Below, in pieces: positions 12,086-22,075 of a DNA stretch of 64,000 nucleotides. A model generated the notes under the pieces. That model saw only the letters and a list, made by a program, of their open reading frames with translations, was not told the DNA's origin and ran no database searches. The stretch comes from Chryseobacterium ureilyticum (GTDB lineage: Bacteria; Bacteroidota; Bacteroidia; Flavobacteriales; Weeksellaceae): assembly GCF_900156735.1 (NCBI RefSeq), contig NZ_FTOL01000005.1:124001-188000 (forward strand). The letters run 5' to 3'. Within the stretch, counting starts at the first letter, position 1. The number at the start of each line of letters is the position of its first letter. Made by a program: the position numbers and the translations under genes.

Positions 12086-12624
12086 TAAGACATACAGCCG
12101 TAGAGAATCCTGAAAATCTGTGTTATGGGTTTGCAGAAATGCCTTTACGAAAAGAGTATCAGGAAGATTTTAAAGCTATAAATCTGGATGCCGATTTTGA
12201 TTATATCGTTTCAAGCCCTGCACAACGTTGCTGCATTTTGGCTGAACATTTTCAATTCAAGTATTCTACAGATGAAAGGCTCCGGGAAATGAATTTTGGA
12301 AGCTGGGAACTGAAGAAATGGATTGATATTCCTGAACAGGAGATCCAGCCTTGGTACCAAGATTTTATTACTGTAAATGCTTCAGGAGGGGAGAGCCTTC
12401 TCGAAATGCAGGTTCGGGTACAGAGTTTTTGGAACGAACTGATTGAGCAAAAAAATATTCATAAAACACTGATCATTGCCCATGCCGGCGTTATCCGATT
12501 GATTCTTCAGGAAGTGCTTCAGTTTTCATTAGAAAACATGTTCAATATTCAGATTGATTATGGAAAAAAGGTCATTCTCAGGGTAAATGATGGTTGTTTT
12601 TCCATTCAAAGTATGAATATATAG
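12070..12624 (+). CDS. cobC: Alpha-ribazole phosphatase (histidine phosphatase family)
   Basis: A 184-aa phosphoglycerate-mutase-like phosphatase. The catalytic histidine is in the N-terminal IHLIRHTAV (the RHG-type motif with T for G). SSPAQRC and an internal EMNFGSWE follow, with the second histidine in IIAHAGVIR. In cobalamin assembly it removes the 5' phosphate from alpha-ribazole phosphate or from adenosylcobalamin phosphate. It overlaps cobS by 16 bp. The gene converges on the VanZ-like gene with only 4 bp between the stops, and no terminator is visible there. Confidence 0.9.
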   Translation: MEIHLIRHTAVENPENLCYGFAEMPLRKEYQEDFKAINLDADFDYIVSSPAQRCCILAEHFQFKYSTDERLREMNFGSWELKKWIDIPEQEIQPWYQDFITVNASGGESLLEMQVRVQSFWNELIEQKNIHKTLIIAHAGVIRLILQEVLQFSLENMFNIQIDYGKKVILRVNDGCFSIQSMNI

Positions 12625-12628
12625 CAGT

Positions 12629-13045
12629 TTATGTGCTTTGCTTAGACTCTAAACTATTAAAAATCGGTCCTGACCTAAAAGCCGAGCCTATTAAATAAGC
12701 AGTCGCTGCTCCGAGAATTGAAGCAATAATATCTTTATAGTCAAAAATATTATTTTTAAAAATACTTCCCTGAATCAATTCATACCCAATAAGTCCTATT
12801 ACTGTAAACAGAGCATGTTTTCCGAATGTCATTTTTTGTTCCTGAATAAAATAGAAAAATACAAGAATAAGTCCCGCGAAAAAATTAGGTGAAGAATCGG
12901 CAATCCCGAAATCATTGATATGGTTAGTGTAAACATATTGCCTGTAAGTTGACTTAAATAGAATGGCTATGATCGAAAGTAGAATCAGAATGATCCATAA
13001 GTATTTAGTCTGAGACAGAGCCCTGAATTTCATTGTAGATTTCAT
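12629..13045 (-). CDS. Small VanZ-like integral membrane protein
   Basis: A 138-aa protein with four hydrophobic segments. The last two carry the pattern GYELIQGSIFKNNIFDYKD followed by IIASILGAATAYLIG, which resembles the conserved D/N-I-x-A-N/S-x-x-G of the VanZ family. VanZ itself lowers teicoplanin sensitivity, but such small homologues have no known role. The start shown is MKSTMKF; the second methionine four codons on is as likely. It lies tail to tail with cobC. Confidence 0.6.
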   Translation of the reverse strand: MKSTMKFRALSQTKYLWIILILLSIIAILFKSTYRQYVYTNHINDFGIADSSPNFFAGLILVFFYFIQEQKMTFGKHALFTVIGLIGYELIQGSIFKNNIFDYKDIIASILGAATAYLIGSAFRSGPIFNSLESKQST

Positions 13046-13106
13046 GTATTAGTTTTTATTTGGCGATAACAAATAAGATGTATGTGATACCGACTGCTAA
13101 AATAAA

Positions 13107-13137
13107 CAAAAACAGCGTTCAAATGTGTTGAACGCCA
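13107..13137 (-). terminator. Terminator after the 587-aa rtcB-linked gene
   Basis: A perfect 8-bp stem (GCGTTCAA / TTGAACGC, 13115-13135) with a 5-nt loop lies just after the stop at 13142; on the minus strand it runs into a U5 tract. A T run on the plus side makes it potentially bidirectional. Confidence 0.85.
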
Positions 13138-13141
13138 TTTT

Positions 13142-14905
13142 TTATTTGAAAATTCTTGTAAAGCTGTCTTTTTCCAGCGTTTCCAGTGAGAAATCAAAAT
13201 CAGCTTCTGTTTTTTCTGTTGTAATCTCAGCTCCCAGCTCTTTTATAAGTTCATTGAAGGACATTGCTTCATACCATTGCTGGTACAATGCGCTGGTTGC
13301 CATCACAGATACTTCCGTATTTCCTGAAACATGAGAATGACCCGCTCCGAAATTCAATAGCACGAAACACTGTCTTTCGTTTTTTGGCAGCAGCATTCCC
13401 AGAATCATCTGCTTTTGGACAGAATTACATCTGGCTTCGGCAAGGAGATTGTTAGGATTCATCATAAAGTCATAAGAAATATTATCTCCTTTTCCGATAA
13501 CGATTTTATATCCACAGTTGACATCTCCACTGAAAACGTTGTTCATGACAAGCGTTGGAGTGCTCAGTCCTTTATTGGCATAAAGATACTCAACGGCACC
13601 GTTAGGAGCGGAGGTCATATCTCCGGAATACATCAGTTGTCCATCATCATAATTATAAGCGGCATTCCAACCTATTTTTCCGGCGATATTCAATCCTGAA
13701 AGGTCAAGGTCACGAGCGCCCCATTTATCTTCCCAATAGATACCAACGGCTAGTCTGTCTCCATAAAAACGCGTTCCTGTAGGAATATTTCCAACAAACA
13801 TTTTTTCAGAAGTTGGAAGTGCAAATTCTATATTCTCAGGGAAATAGAATTTCTTTCCGGAAATATTTTCATACTTCAGCTTCAGGAAATCCAAAATAAA
13901 TTCATAGTTGAACTGGTTCACATAGGTTTCCTTCCCTTTTTTAACCCACGATTTTCCGTTTCTGATTCTGTACACAAAAGTATCCTGACCATACATTCTT
14001 GAGTAACACGCTGATAATGCTTTGAATAACGCAAACGGTGTCGCGTTTTCCAGCCAATGCCAATCGCTGTTTTCCAGCAATGTATTAGTAGCGTCATTCA
14101 GTGGGTTCGAAATTAATGGCTTATGATGTACTTTAGACAACTTTGAGATTTTATTAATCGCTTTTGGAGCTCTGTTTTTATAAGCAAGGAATAATGGCTT
14201 AAATCTGTTGAAAATTTCTGCCAGTTTTTCCATCCCAAAGCTTTCAAACAGATAAGTTGGGTTGAAATTATTCTGCTTAATTAAATTAATCAATTCATCA
14301 TTTTTGATTAATAGTGTTGTTTGAGTTGTCTTATAAATCACATAACGGAAAAACTCAACAGGATTCTCAGGATAAATGTCATACAGATCAGCTATTTTTA
14401 TAATGGCTTCCTTATTTCTGATATTTTCTTTTCCTGTAAAATCATATTCCAGTTCCGTATGCAGAATATACAGCAAATCATCAATCGTTTCTTCCTTCAA
14501 AGCAATTCCGGATTTCAATAGAGAAAGACATTTTTCCCGCATTTCTTCTACGGTATAAGCCTTTATTACTTTAAAAATCAACTTCGTGTCAGGAATATTC
14601 AATACTTCTTTAGGAATATAAATTTCACTCTGAAAATTACTTCCGTAAGTTGAAATATAGTGTTGGATCTGTTCAAAAAACAAGTCAATTCTGGAAGCGT
14701 TCTTTATTTTCTCCCAAGATTTATGGAACGTTTTATTCAAATCATTTCCATTCAGTTTTTCTTTTGAATAGTAAGCGATGATTTCTTTTTTTGCCCAAAC
14801 TGCATGAGGTTCAATAATAAAACCGTCATTAGAAATAAATGGCTCTGCATTCGATTCCTTAGCCAATACAGCATTGAATAGTTGTAATGTTTTCATTGTT
14901 TTCAT
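13142..14905 (-). CDS. Unrecognised 587-aa protein downstream of rtcB and the hairpin RNA array
   Basis: This is a large soluble protein without signal peptide or membrane span. I do not recognise the family. The N-terminal 270 residues look helical and lysine-rich. The C-terminal half (about 390-540) is glycine/aromatic-rich and beta-like, with WEDKWGARDLDLSGLN, KIGWNAAYNYDDGQLMYSGD and FVLLNFGAGHSHVSGN. Many bacterial rtcB operons place a Ro60/TROVE gene here, but I see neither TROVE repeats nor a DxSxS metal site, so I do not make that call. It begins 10 nt after the last structured hairpin and ends at a strong terminator, so it is the last gene of the rtcB transcript. An RNA-binding role is inferred from context only. 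Confidence 0.7.
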   Translation of the reverse strand: MKTMKTLQLFNAVLAKESNAEPFISNDGFIIEPHAVWAKKEIIAYYSKEKLNGNDLNKTFHKSWEKIKNASRIDLFFEQIQHYISTYGSNFQSEIYIPKEVLNIPDTKLIFKVIKAYTVEEMREKCLSLLKSGIALKEETIDDLLYILHTELEYDFTGKENIRNKEAIIKIADLYDIYPENPVEFFRYVIYKTTQTTLLIKNDELINLIKQNNFNPTYLFESFGMEKLAEIFNRFKPLFLAYKNRAPKAINKISKLSKVHHKPLISNPLNDATNTLLENSDWHWLENATPFALFKALSACYSRMYGQDTFVYRIRNGKSWVKKGKETYVNQFNYEFILDFLKLKYENISGKKFYFPENIEFALPTSEKMFVGNIPTGTRFYGDRLAVGIYWEDKWGARDLDLSGLNIAGKIGWNAAYNYDDGQLMYSGDMTSAPNGAVEYLYANKGLSTPTLVMNNVFSGDVNCGYKIVIGKGDNISYDFMMNPNNLLAEARCNSVQKQMILGMLLPKNERQCFVLLNFGAGHSHVSGNTEVSVMATSALYQQWYEAMSFNELIKELGAEITTEKTEADFDFSLETLEKDSFTRIFK

Positions 14906-14914
14906 TTAAAAAAA

Positions 14915-15084
14915 ATAAGTGAGGAGTATGTTCATTAAAAGTGAAGTGTTATAGGAACTCCTTTTACCTATAATTTTATAAAAGCGGGGAGTAATTTATC
15001 CAAAAAATATAGGAACTCCCTTTGCCTTATAATTTGTAAAAAAGGCGGAAAGTATTTCTAACATATAGGAACTTTCTTTGCCTT
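14915..15084 (-). repeat. Three tandem structured hairpins sharing a 20-nt motif
   Basis: Read on the minus strand, three hairpins at 15042-15084, 14977-15031 and 14915-14971 have the same plan. A lower stem (AAGGC/GCCTT, AAGGC/GCTTT, ATAGGT/ACTTAT) is followed by a 5'-side A3 or A4 bulge opposite C or TC. The upper stem (GAAAGT/ACTTTC, GGGAGT/ACTCCC, GGAGT/ACTCC) changes sequence while keeping pairing, and the loop always begins TCCTATA. The 5' arm motif, roughly AGGCAAARRRAGTTCCTATA, recurs at 15064-15083, 15008-15027 and 14950-14969, with a fourth copy inside the tRNA-like RNA (15141-15160). The last hairpin ends 9 nt before the ATG of the 587-aa gene. Confidence 0.8.
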
Positions 15085-15095
15085 AAATTGTATTG

Positions 15096-15206
15096 AGGAG
15101 CAGACAGGATTCGAACCTGTGACCCACAAATCTGGTGATTTATAGGAACTTTATTTGCCTGTAGCGAAAAGTAATTTTGTTGCTCTACCACCTGAGCTAT
15201 TGCCCC
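15096..15206 (-). ncRNA. tRNA-like RNA with a 45-nt anticodon loop, between rtcB and the 587-aa gene
   Basis: The fold is cloverleaf: acceptor GGGGCA/TGCTCC (one G-U, position 7-66 mismatched), U8, D arm GCTC-AGGTGGTA-GAGC, anticodon stem ACAAA/TTTGT, variable loop GGGTC, T arm ACAGG-TTCGAAT-CCTGT. All the usual invariants (G18 G19, T54 T55 C56, A58, C61) are present; no CCA is encoded and the discriminator is U. In place of a 7-nt anticodon loop there are 45 nt, containing an inner stem ACTTT/AAAGT and a copy of the 20-nt hairpin-array motif. It could be a tRNA with an intron, a tRNA mimic acting as a Y-RNA-like or decoy RNA, or a decayed tRNA. The intact arms argue against simple decay. Confidence 0.8.
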
Positions 15207-15314
15207 TGCCGTTATGAAAAAGTTTTCATAAACTTTACAGACTTTTACACCCGTAAGGTTAGGTTATTAGTTTTTTGTTTTTTCAAACCTTATAGGTTTA
15301 TATCTTATTAAATA

Positions 15315-17196
<1,882 letters not shown>

Positions 17197-17285
17197 ATTT
17201 TTAAGCTGAGAAAGTAAAGATAATTGAATGAAGATGTTTTCTATTAGCATCTTAACCTAATCAGCTTTTAACACAAAAGAAAATT

Positions 17286-18305
17286 ATGTCATCCAATAAA
17301 AATGCTCTTATCCGTTATAAGACATTAGATAAATGCCTCAAGAACAAGTACCGAAAGTATACCTTGGAGGATCTTATTGATGAGTGCTCCGAAGCTTTGT
17401 TTGAGTTTGAGGGAAAAGAATCCTTTGTAAGCAAAAGAACAATTCAGCTGGATCTTCAGAATATGCGAAGTGAAAAATTCGGGTATGAAGCGCCTATTGA
17501 AGTATATGAAAGAAAATATTACCGTTACAGCGATCCGGAATACAGTATTCATAATATTTCAGTGAATGAAAGTGATCTTAAAGCAATGAATAATGCCATT
17601 CAGATCCTGAAGCAGTTCAAGGATTTTTCGATGTTCAAAGAAATGAACGGAGTTATTCAGAAGTTGGAAGACTCCATTCACTCTACAAACCAGAAATCTA
17701 TTATTCATTTAGATAAAAATGAGCAACTGAAAGGATTGGAACACATTGATATTTTGTATGAAAATATTCTGAATAAAAAAGTACTGAAAATCCTTTACAA
17801 AAGTTTTACCGCCAGAGAATCTAATGTTTATACCGTTCATCCGCAATTATTGAAAGAATTCAACAACCGTTGGTTTCTCGTTTGTCTTTATAAGCAAAAA
17901 ATGTATAATCTTGCTCTGGACAGAATGGAGACTATTGAAGTGGATGAAAAAACAACTTATATTGATAGAAATCTTGATGGAGATGAGTACTTTAAAGACA
18001 TTGTAGGTGTTACCGTTGCCGAATCAATAGTCCCTAAAAAAGTGGTTTTCTTCGTAGATTCGGCTAATGCTCCTTATGTTAAAACAAAACCGCTTCACAA
18101 AAGCCAGGAGATTGTAAGTGAAACAAAAGAAGGAACACTTTTTAAAATCTGTGTACAGATCAATTATGAATTAGAAAGGTTGTTACTTGGCTTTGGCGAC
18201 TCTCTGGTAGTGCATAAACCTCAGAAATTAAGGTTGAGAATGGAAGAGAAATTCAAAGCTGGAAGTAGAAACTATCAGGACTTGGTACTTCCAGAGGAAA
18301 ACTAG
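17286..18305 (+). CDS. WYL-domain transcriptional regulator
   Basis: A 339-aa protein with an N-terminal winged-helix region (residues 5-75, including SKRTIQLDLQNMRSEKFGYEAPI) and a WYL domain from about residue 140 (LKILYKSFTARESNVYTVHP, then NNRWFLVCLYKQK, where the WYL-equivalent residues lie). A WCX-like C terminus follows from about 240. WYL regulators sense nucleic-acid or nucleotide ligands and often control DNA- or RNA-damage and defence genes. Its place beside rtcB suggests control of the repair operon; the inverted repeat upstream of rtcB is a candidate site. Confidence 0.85.
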   Translation: MSSNKNALIRYKTLDKCLKNKYRKYTLEDLIDECSEALFEFEGKESFVSKRTIQLDLQNMRSEKFGYEAPIEVYERKYYRYSDPEYSIHNISVNESDLKAMNNAIQILKQFKDFSMFKEMNGVIQKLEDSIHSTNQKSIIHLDKNEQLKGLEHIDILYENILNKKVLKILYKSFTARESNVYTVHPQLLKEFNNRWFLVCLYKQKMYNLALDRMETIEVDEKTTYIDRNLDGDEYFKDIVGVTVAESIVPKKVVFFVDSANAPYVKTKPLHKSQEIVSETKEGTLFKICVQINYELERLLLGFGDSLVVHKPQKLRLRMEEKFKAGSRNYQDLVLPEEN

Positions 18306-18433
18306 TTTTATATTGATTTTATAGGTTTTATATGAATTTGAATTCCTGCTTTTATGTGAATTTTTAATTGAAAATTTTTCCCCAATTTTTATCTTGGCTT
18401 GGAAATTGTAGTAATCAAGTACAAAATCACACT

Positions 18434-18571
18434 ATGAAATCAAGAATATTTAAAGCATTAATTGCCATTATAGCACCTATAGCGATTGAATATATCGTTA
18501 AAAAAATATCTGAGAAACTTGACAAAAAAGAAGATCAGAAAGAGAAAGAACCAAAGCAGATTACTGCTTAA
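18434..18571 (+). CDS. Small 45-aa amphipathic/basic protein
   Basis: The ATG giving MKSRIFKALIAIIAPIA begins a 45-aa peptide with one hydrophobic helix (FKALIAIIAPIAIEYIV) and a highly charged tail (KKISEKLDKKEDQKEKEPK). The longer frame begins 22 codons earlier with sequence unlike a protein N terminus. An intrinsic terminator follows 34 bp after the stop, which supports a real short transcript. The family is not recognised; the shape suggests a membrane-anchored small protein. Confidence 0.6.
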   Translation: MKSRIFKALIAIIAPIAIEYIVKKISEKLDKKEDQKEKEPKQITA

Positions 18572-18604
18572 ACGTAAAAGTAGTTTAAAATTTAAAATTA
18601 TTGA

Positions 18605-18639
18605 AAAGAGACTGTCATTAAGGATGGTCTCTTTTTTTG
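18605..18639 (+). terminator. Terminator after the 45-aa gene
   Basis: An 8-bp stem AAAGAGAC / GTCTCTTT (18605-18612 and 18627-18634) with a 14-nt loop runs into a T7 tract on the plus strand. Confidence 0.85.
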
Positions 18640-18660
18640 TGATATTAGGAGTTGCAGGGG

Positions 18661-18722
18661 CTAGAAAACCACCCTGTCAAAAATCCTTTGAATTTTTTGC
18701 CACCCCTCTAGAGGAGGGGAAT
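18661..18722. repeat. Intergenic palindromic element with a CCCCTC/GAGGGG hairpin
   Basis: The stretch has a short A/T stem-loop (AAAAATCC...GAATTTTT) and then CCCCTC-TAGAG-GAGGGG, which includes a 10-bp palindrome. It codes for nothing evident. Its composition differs from the surrounding sequence and resembles dispersed intergenic repeats of flavobacteria; only one copy is visible in this window. Confidence 0.45.
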
Positions 18723-18868
18723 AAGCAGTCCTTCAACTGAAATTTTCTCTGTAGTATTCAAAAAATAGTAGATTTTCAAAAACTTAAGTGAACTTCTGAA
18801 GCAGTTAATAATAACTTTAAAATTACTTAAGTGTTAAAGTTCTTGTGGTTAAATAAATATTGAACAAT

Positions 18869-20056
18869 TTATATAAAATCATAAATGCCATCCTTCCAGC
18901 CCAATACTTTAGAAGAATCCGCTTTTAGCCAGTTTTTTAAGATCGTAGCATATACTTTTCTGAAATCTTCTTTGTAAATCAAATCTCCTTCATTCAAATT
19001 CTGAAGATCCGGAAGATTGTTCAAAATCCCTTTCTTTTTCAGATTCCCACCAATAAAAAACATTTGATTGGCTGTTCCGTGATCTGTTCCGTTGCTTGCA
19101 TTTTGGGCAACCCTGCGACCAAACTCAGAAAAGGTCATCAGTAAAATATTATTGAATAATCCATTACTTTTCATATCGGCAACAAATGATTGTACAGCCT
19201 CATTAATATCACCAAACAACTTTTTTTGTCTGTCATTCTGATTTACATGCGTATCAAAGCTTCCGATAGAAAGATAGTAAACCTGAGTGTTAATGTCTGA
19301 TTTGATGAGTGAAGCAACCGTTTTGAAATCCTTCCCCAATTGAGAATTAGGGTATGTCTGATCTGTTTTTTTTGCTTTACTTTTTTCAAAAATATACCCA
19401 GCATTATTGATCGTAGAACCTAAGGTTTGATAAAGATAAGAAACTGTTTCATCGTCGTGATGATGATCATAAAGTGATTTAAAATATTTCTCCTGGCTCG
19501 TTTGATATAAACGCTTAGGATCTTTAAATGCGAAAGCCTTATTATTTTCACCCTTTAAAGCAAGACTGAGCATATCATCTACTTCCAATGCCTGTGTAGG
19601 ATGCTCACAACGATAACATTCTTCATCCAGAAAGCGTCCCAGCCATCCTGTTTCCAGGAATTGATCACTTCGGCTTGCCGATTGCCAGATTTCCATGCTT
19701 CGGAAATGAGATTTGTCCGGATTAGGATAGCCTACATTATTCATTACAGAAAGCTCCCCATTATCAAAAAGCTCTTTAAAATAGGAGAGTGCCGGATTAA
19801 TTCCAGCTTCATCCGTAAGAGATAAAGAATCCTGTATAGCAAGCGTTTTTCTCTTTCTGAAGTAAATATCGTTTTTGGAAGGAATAATGGTGTTTAGCCC
19901 ATCATTTCCTCCGGTAAACTGAAGTACAATAAGAATATTAGGAGTTGTAGTACTCAAAGCTTCATCCATCGTCATTGCCTTTAAAAAATTAGGCATTAAT
20001 AGGGAAGCGGTGGCAAGTGAACTGATCTTAAGGAATTCTCTTCTTTTGATTAGCAT
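18869..20056 (-). CDS. DUF1501 family exported protein
   Basis: A 395-aa protein with a twin-arginine-type signal (KRREFLKISSLATASLL), then the DUF1501 sulfatase/phosphatase-like fold: ILIVLQFTGGNDGLNTIIP, DKSHFRSMEIWQSAS, TGWLGRFLDE and SEFGRRVAQNASNGTDHGTANQMFFIGG. The family is thought to be exported folded and to work with the DUF1800 protein encoded 29 bp upstream on the same strand. The biochemical activity is not established. The C terminus (WKDGIYDFI) is intact. Confidence 0.9.
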   Translation of the reverse strand: MLIKRREFLKISSLATASLLMPNFLKAMTMDEALSTTTPNILIVLQFTGGNDGLNTIIPSKNDIYFRKRKTLAIQDSLSLTDEAGINPALSYFKELFDNGELSVMNNVGYPNPDKSHFRSMEIWQSASRSDQFLETGWLGRFLDEECYRCEHPTQALEVDDMLSLALKGENNKAFAFKDPKRLYQTSQEKYFKSLYDHHHDDETVSYLYQTLGSTINNAGYIFEKSKAKKTDQTYPNSQLGKDFKTVASLIKSDINTQVYYLSIGSFDTHVNQNDRQKKLFGDINEAVQSFVADMKSNGLFNNILLMTFSEFGRRVAQNASNGTDHGTANQMFFIGGNLKKKGILNNLPDLQNLNEGDLIYKEDFRKVYATILKNWLKADSSKVLGWKDGIYDFI

Positions 20057-20085
20057 AACGATAGATTTAGGTTGGAAATAATGAA

Positions 20086-21465
20086 TTACATTAATTGGTA
20101 TTCAGGGGTTGACATCAGATTAATGATATTCATTTTTAAACTCTTATCAGAAAAATTATTTACCGTATTTATATCCAAGCTTTTGCCATTTACGATCAAA
20201 TAATCTTCACAATTCTTACTGGCGAAAATTGTATCAACACGGCTCCAGTCTATAATGATATTAGGGTTTTTAAAGGTTTTGTTCAAAGCAGATTCTTTAG
20301 ATTTCATTCCCATATCAATATCATCATCCTGTCGCGGACTGTATTCCAATGGACGAAGACCTGACCAAATCTGTGGAATTTGCAGCCTTAACATTAACGT
20401 AGAACTGTCAATCCATGCTTTTCCATTTACCCAGCCCGAAACATTGGGGGGATAAAGCAGCATTTGTCCCAATAATTTCTGATAAACGATGAGGTTTTCA
20501 GGATTTTGAATCTGCATAGGAAGGATTCGCATGATTCCAGCCATCAGTTCCACAGGAGATTTTATTCTGTTTCCCATATTTTTCTGATCATAAAACCATG
20601 TACTTGAGAATATTTCAGTCATGAGCTTTTTTATATCATAACCGGAATTGTAAAAGTTTGCACTCAGTTTATCAATGATATTCTGATCAACATTTTCATT
20701 GACGAAAAACTTGTAAATCTTAGTTGTAATAAACTTAGCCGTACTTTTTTGTTCCAATATAATATTCAAAACATCTGATCCGTTAAAATTCCCTGTTTTT
20801 CCTAGAAAAGTTTTTGTTCCTTCATCATGTTGGTTTTTTCTTTCCTTAAAATTTCCTTCTTTATCATAACTCCATCCTGTAAAAGCTCTGGCACCTTCTC
20901 TTACATCCTTTTCCGTATAGTTTCCTCTTCCTATCGTAAAAAGCTCCATTACTTCACGGGCAAAATTTTCGTTCGGATGGTCTTTTTTGTTCTGTTGATT
21001 ATTCAGAAAATTGAGCATTGCCGGAGATTGACTTACTTCAAAAAGCAGTTCCTTAAAATTTCCGAGTGCATTTTTCCTGATTGTATTTAAAAGCTGTTGA
21101 TTGAATTTCGGATTAACAACTCTTGAAGCAAAATGTCCATGCCAGAAGAAAGCCATCTTTTCTCTCATCTGTTCTTTGCTATTCACTATTTTATCCAGAA
21201 AGTTGAGGTTAAGTTCATTGTTTTGCTCTCTGTTGAGGCGCTGCATTTCCTTTTTCTTCTCTGCAGGAGCAGTGCTATTCATGTAGTCTTCTGTAGGAAC
21301 TATATCGGGAGTGTCGTAAGTGATGTCACTAAAGTTGTCTTCTTGGAATAATTCATTGATCAACGTTGTTATATTCTTACTTTTCAAATCATCAATCTGA
21401 TTGATTCCAACACCGAAACCGGCACGCCAAAGAAGATGTTTGTTTTTTAATAGTGAATCAGACAT
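20086..21465 (-). CDS. DUF1800 family protein
   Basis: A 459-aa protein with the DUF1800 features LLWRAGFGVGINQIDDLK at the N terminus, MAFFWHGHFASRVVNPKF, a conserved NENFAREVMELFTIGRGNYTE region, and PPNVSGWVNGKAWID near the C terminus. It is co-directional with and 29 bp upstream of DUF1501, the usual pair. No signal peptide is evident here. The function is unknown; the pair is widespread in Bacteroidetes and Planctomycetes, probably for surface or periplasmic processing. Confidence 0.9.
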   Translation of the reverse strand: MSDSLLKNKHLLWRAGFGVGINQIDDLKSKNITTLINELFQEDNFSDITYDTPDIVPTEDYMNSTAPAEKKKEMQRLNREQNNELNLNFLDKIVNSKEQMREKMAFFWHGHFASRVVNPKFNQQLLNTIRKNALGNFKELLFEVSQSPAMLNFLNNQQNKKDHPNENFAREVMELFTIGRGNYTEKDVREGARAFTGWSYDKEGNFKERKNQHDEGTKTFLGKTGNFNGSDVLNIILEQKSTAKFITTKIYKFFVNENVDQNIIDKLSANFYNSGYDIKKLMTEIFSSTWFYDQKNMGNRIKSPVELMAGIMRILPMQIQNPENLIVYQKLLGQMLLYPPNVSGWVNGKAWIDSSTLMLRLQIPQIWSGLRPLEYSPRQDDDIDMGMKSKESALNKTFKNPNIIIDWSRVDTIFASKNCEDYLIVNGKSLDINTVNNFSDKSLKMNIINLMSTPEYQLM

Positions 21466-21662
21466 AGTGAAAAGGTTTATTTTTTTGATCTGTTAAGATG
21501 AAAAAGGTTAAAATAATAACGGGTTAAGGATTGTTAATATTATCATGAGTAATGAATTCGGCAGGTAGAATTGTTGGAAAATGAAAAAGCACAAGTCTTT
21601 TGCATGCTGCGTTGTAAGGCGTAAGGATTTTATCTGCAATAAAATTGTAGAAAGTTTTATAA

Positions 21663-21779
21663 TTGCCACCAATGCACGAATAAAATATTTGATCTTCAGT
21701 TTTTAAAAGCTATGTAGTGATGGGATAAAAGCTAACAACATAGCCGCATAGTATAAAATTATTTGTGCATTGGTGGCAA
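21663..21779. repeat. 117-bp element with 21-bp inverted ends
   Basis: The ends TTGCCACCAATGCACGAATA... (21663-21683) and its complement (21759-21779) pair over 21 bp with one mismatch. The inside holds ATAAAAGCTAACA (21725-21737), which is repeated exactly inside a similar element at 63.35 kb. It looks like a non-coding, MITE-like or REP-like repeat. The rest of the 610-bp gap (21466-22075) is A/T-rich without a gene I can support. Confidence 0.65.
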
Positions 21780-22024
21780 AAAATAAAAAAATCCTTGCTA
21801 AAAATCTTAGATATTCTTGCGTCTTTGCATTTTCCAGTAATAGAATTTGTTTTATATCAATCTGTTACATTTTATTCTTTAACGTTTTATACTTATTTCA
21901 CATTTCAGGCTCTATTTTTTATAAAAATTGTTAAACGTTTATTTAAATTTTAAGATAAATTAAACCATTGATAATCATTTGTTTAATTGTTTTTTATGTG
22001 TTAAAAAACTGTAGAACACGTTGC

Positions 22025-22041
22025 TTGGCACGATTTTTACA
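22025..22041 (+). promoter_or_regulatory. Possible sigma-54-type promoter of the beta-barrel gene
   Basis: TTGGCACG-ATTTTTACA resembles the -24/-12 pattern TGGCAC-N5-TTGCA with one mismatch in the -12 part, 35 bp before the ATG at 22076. No other good promoter is seen. No enhancer site was identified. Confidence 0.4.
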
Positions 22042-22075
22042 TCCTCTTGTTTAGTAAAATTTAAAAATTAGAGTT

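Noticed and set aside
13142..14905. Calling the 587-aa protein Ro60/Rsr (TROVE)
   Set aside because: The position fits, but I see no TROVE repeat motifs or DxSxS metal site; DLSGL in the C-terminal half lacks the second serine.
14915..15160. CRISPR array
   Set aside because: The repeats are 20 nt, unevenly spaced (about 55-77 nt), part of pairing stems, and no cas genes are nearby.
14906..15206. T-box riboswitch or group I intron in the tRNA
   Set aside because: No T-box (UGGNACC) or specifier stem, and the 38 extra nucleotides are far too few for a group I intron.
15213..15299. Terminators between rtcB and the tRNA-like RNA
   Set aside because: TATGAAAA/TTTTCATA and AAACCT/AGGTTT stems are followed on the minus strand by A-rich rather than U-rich sequence, so they should not stop the transcript.
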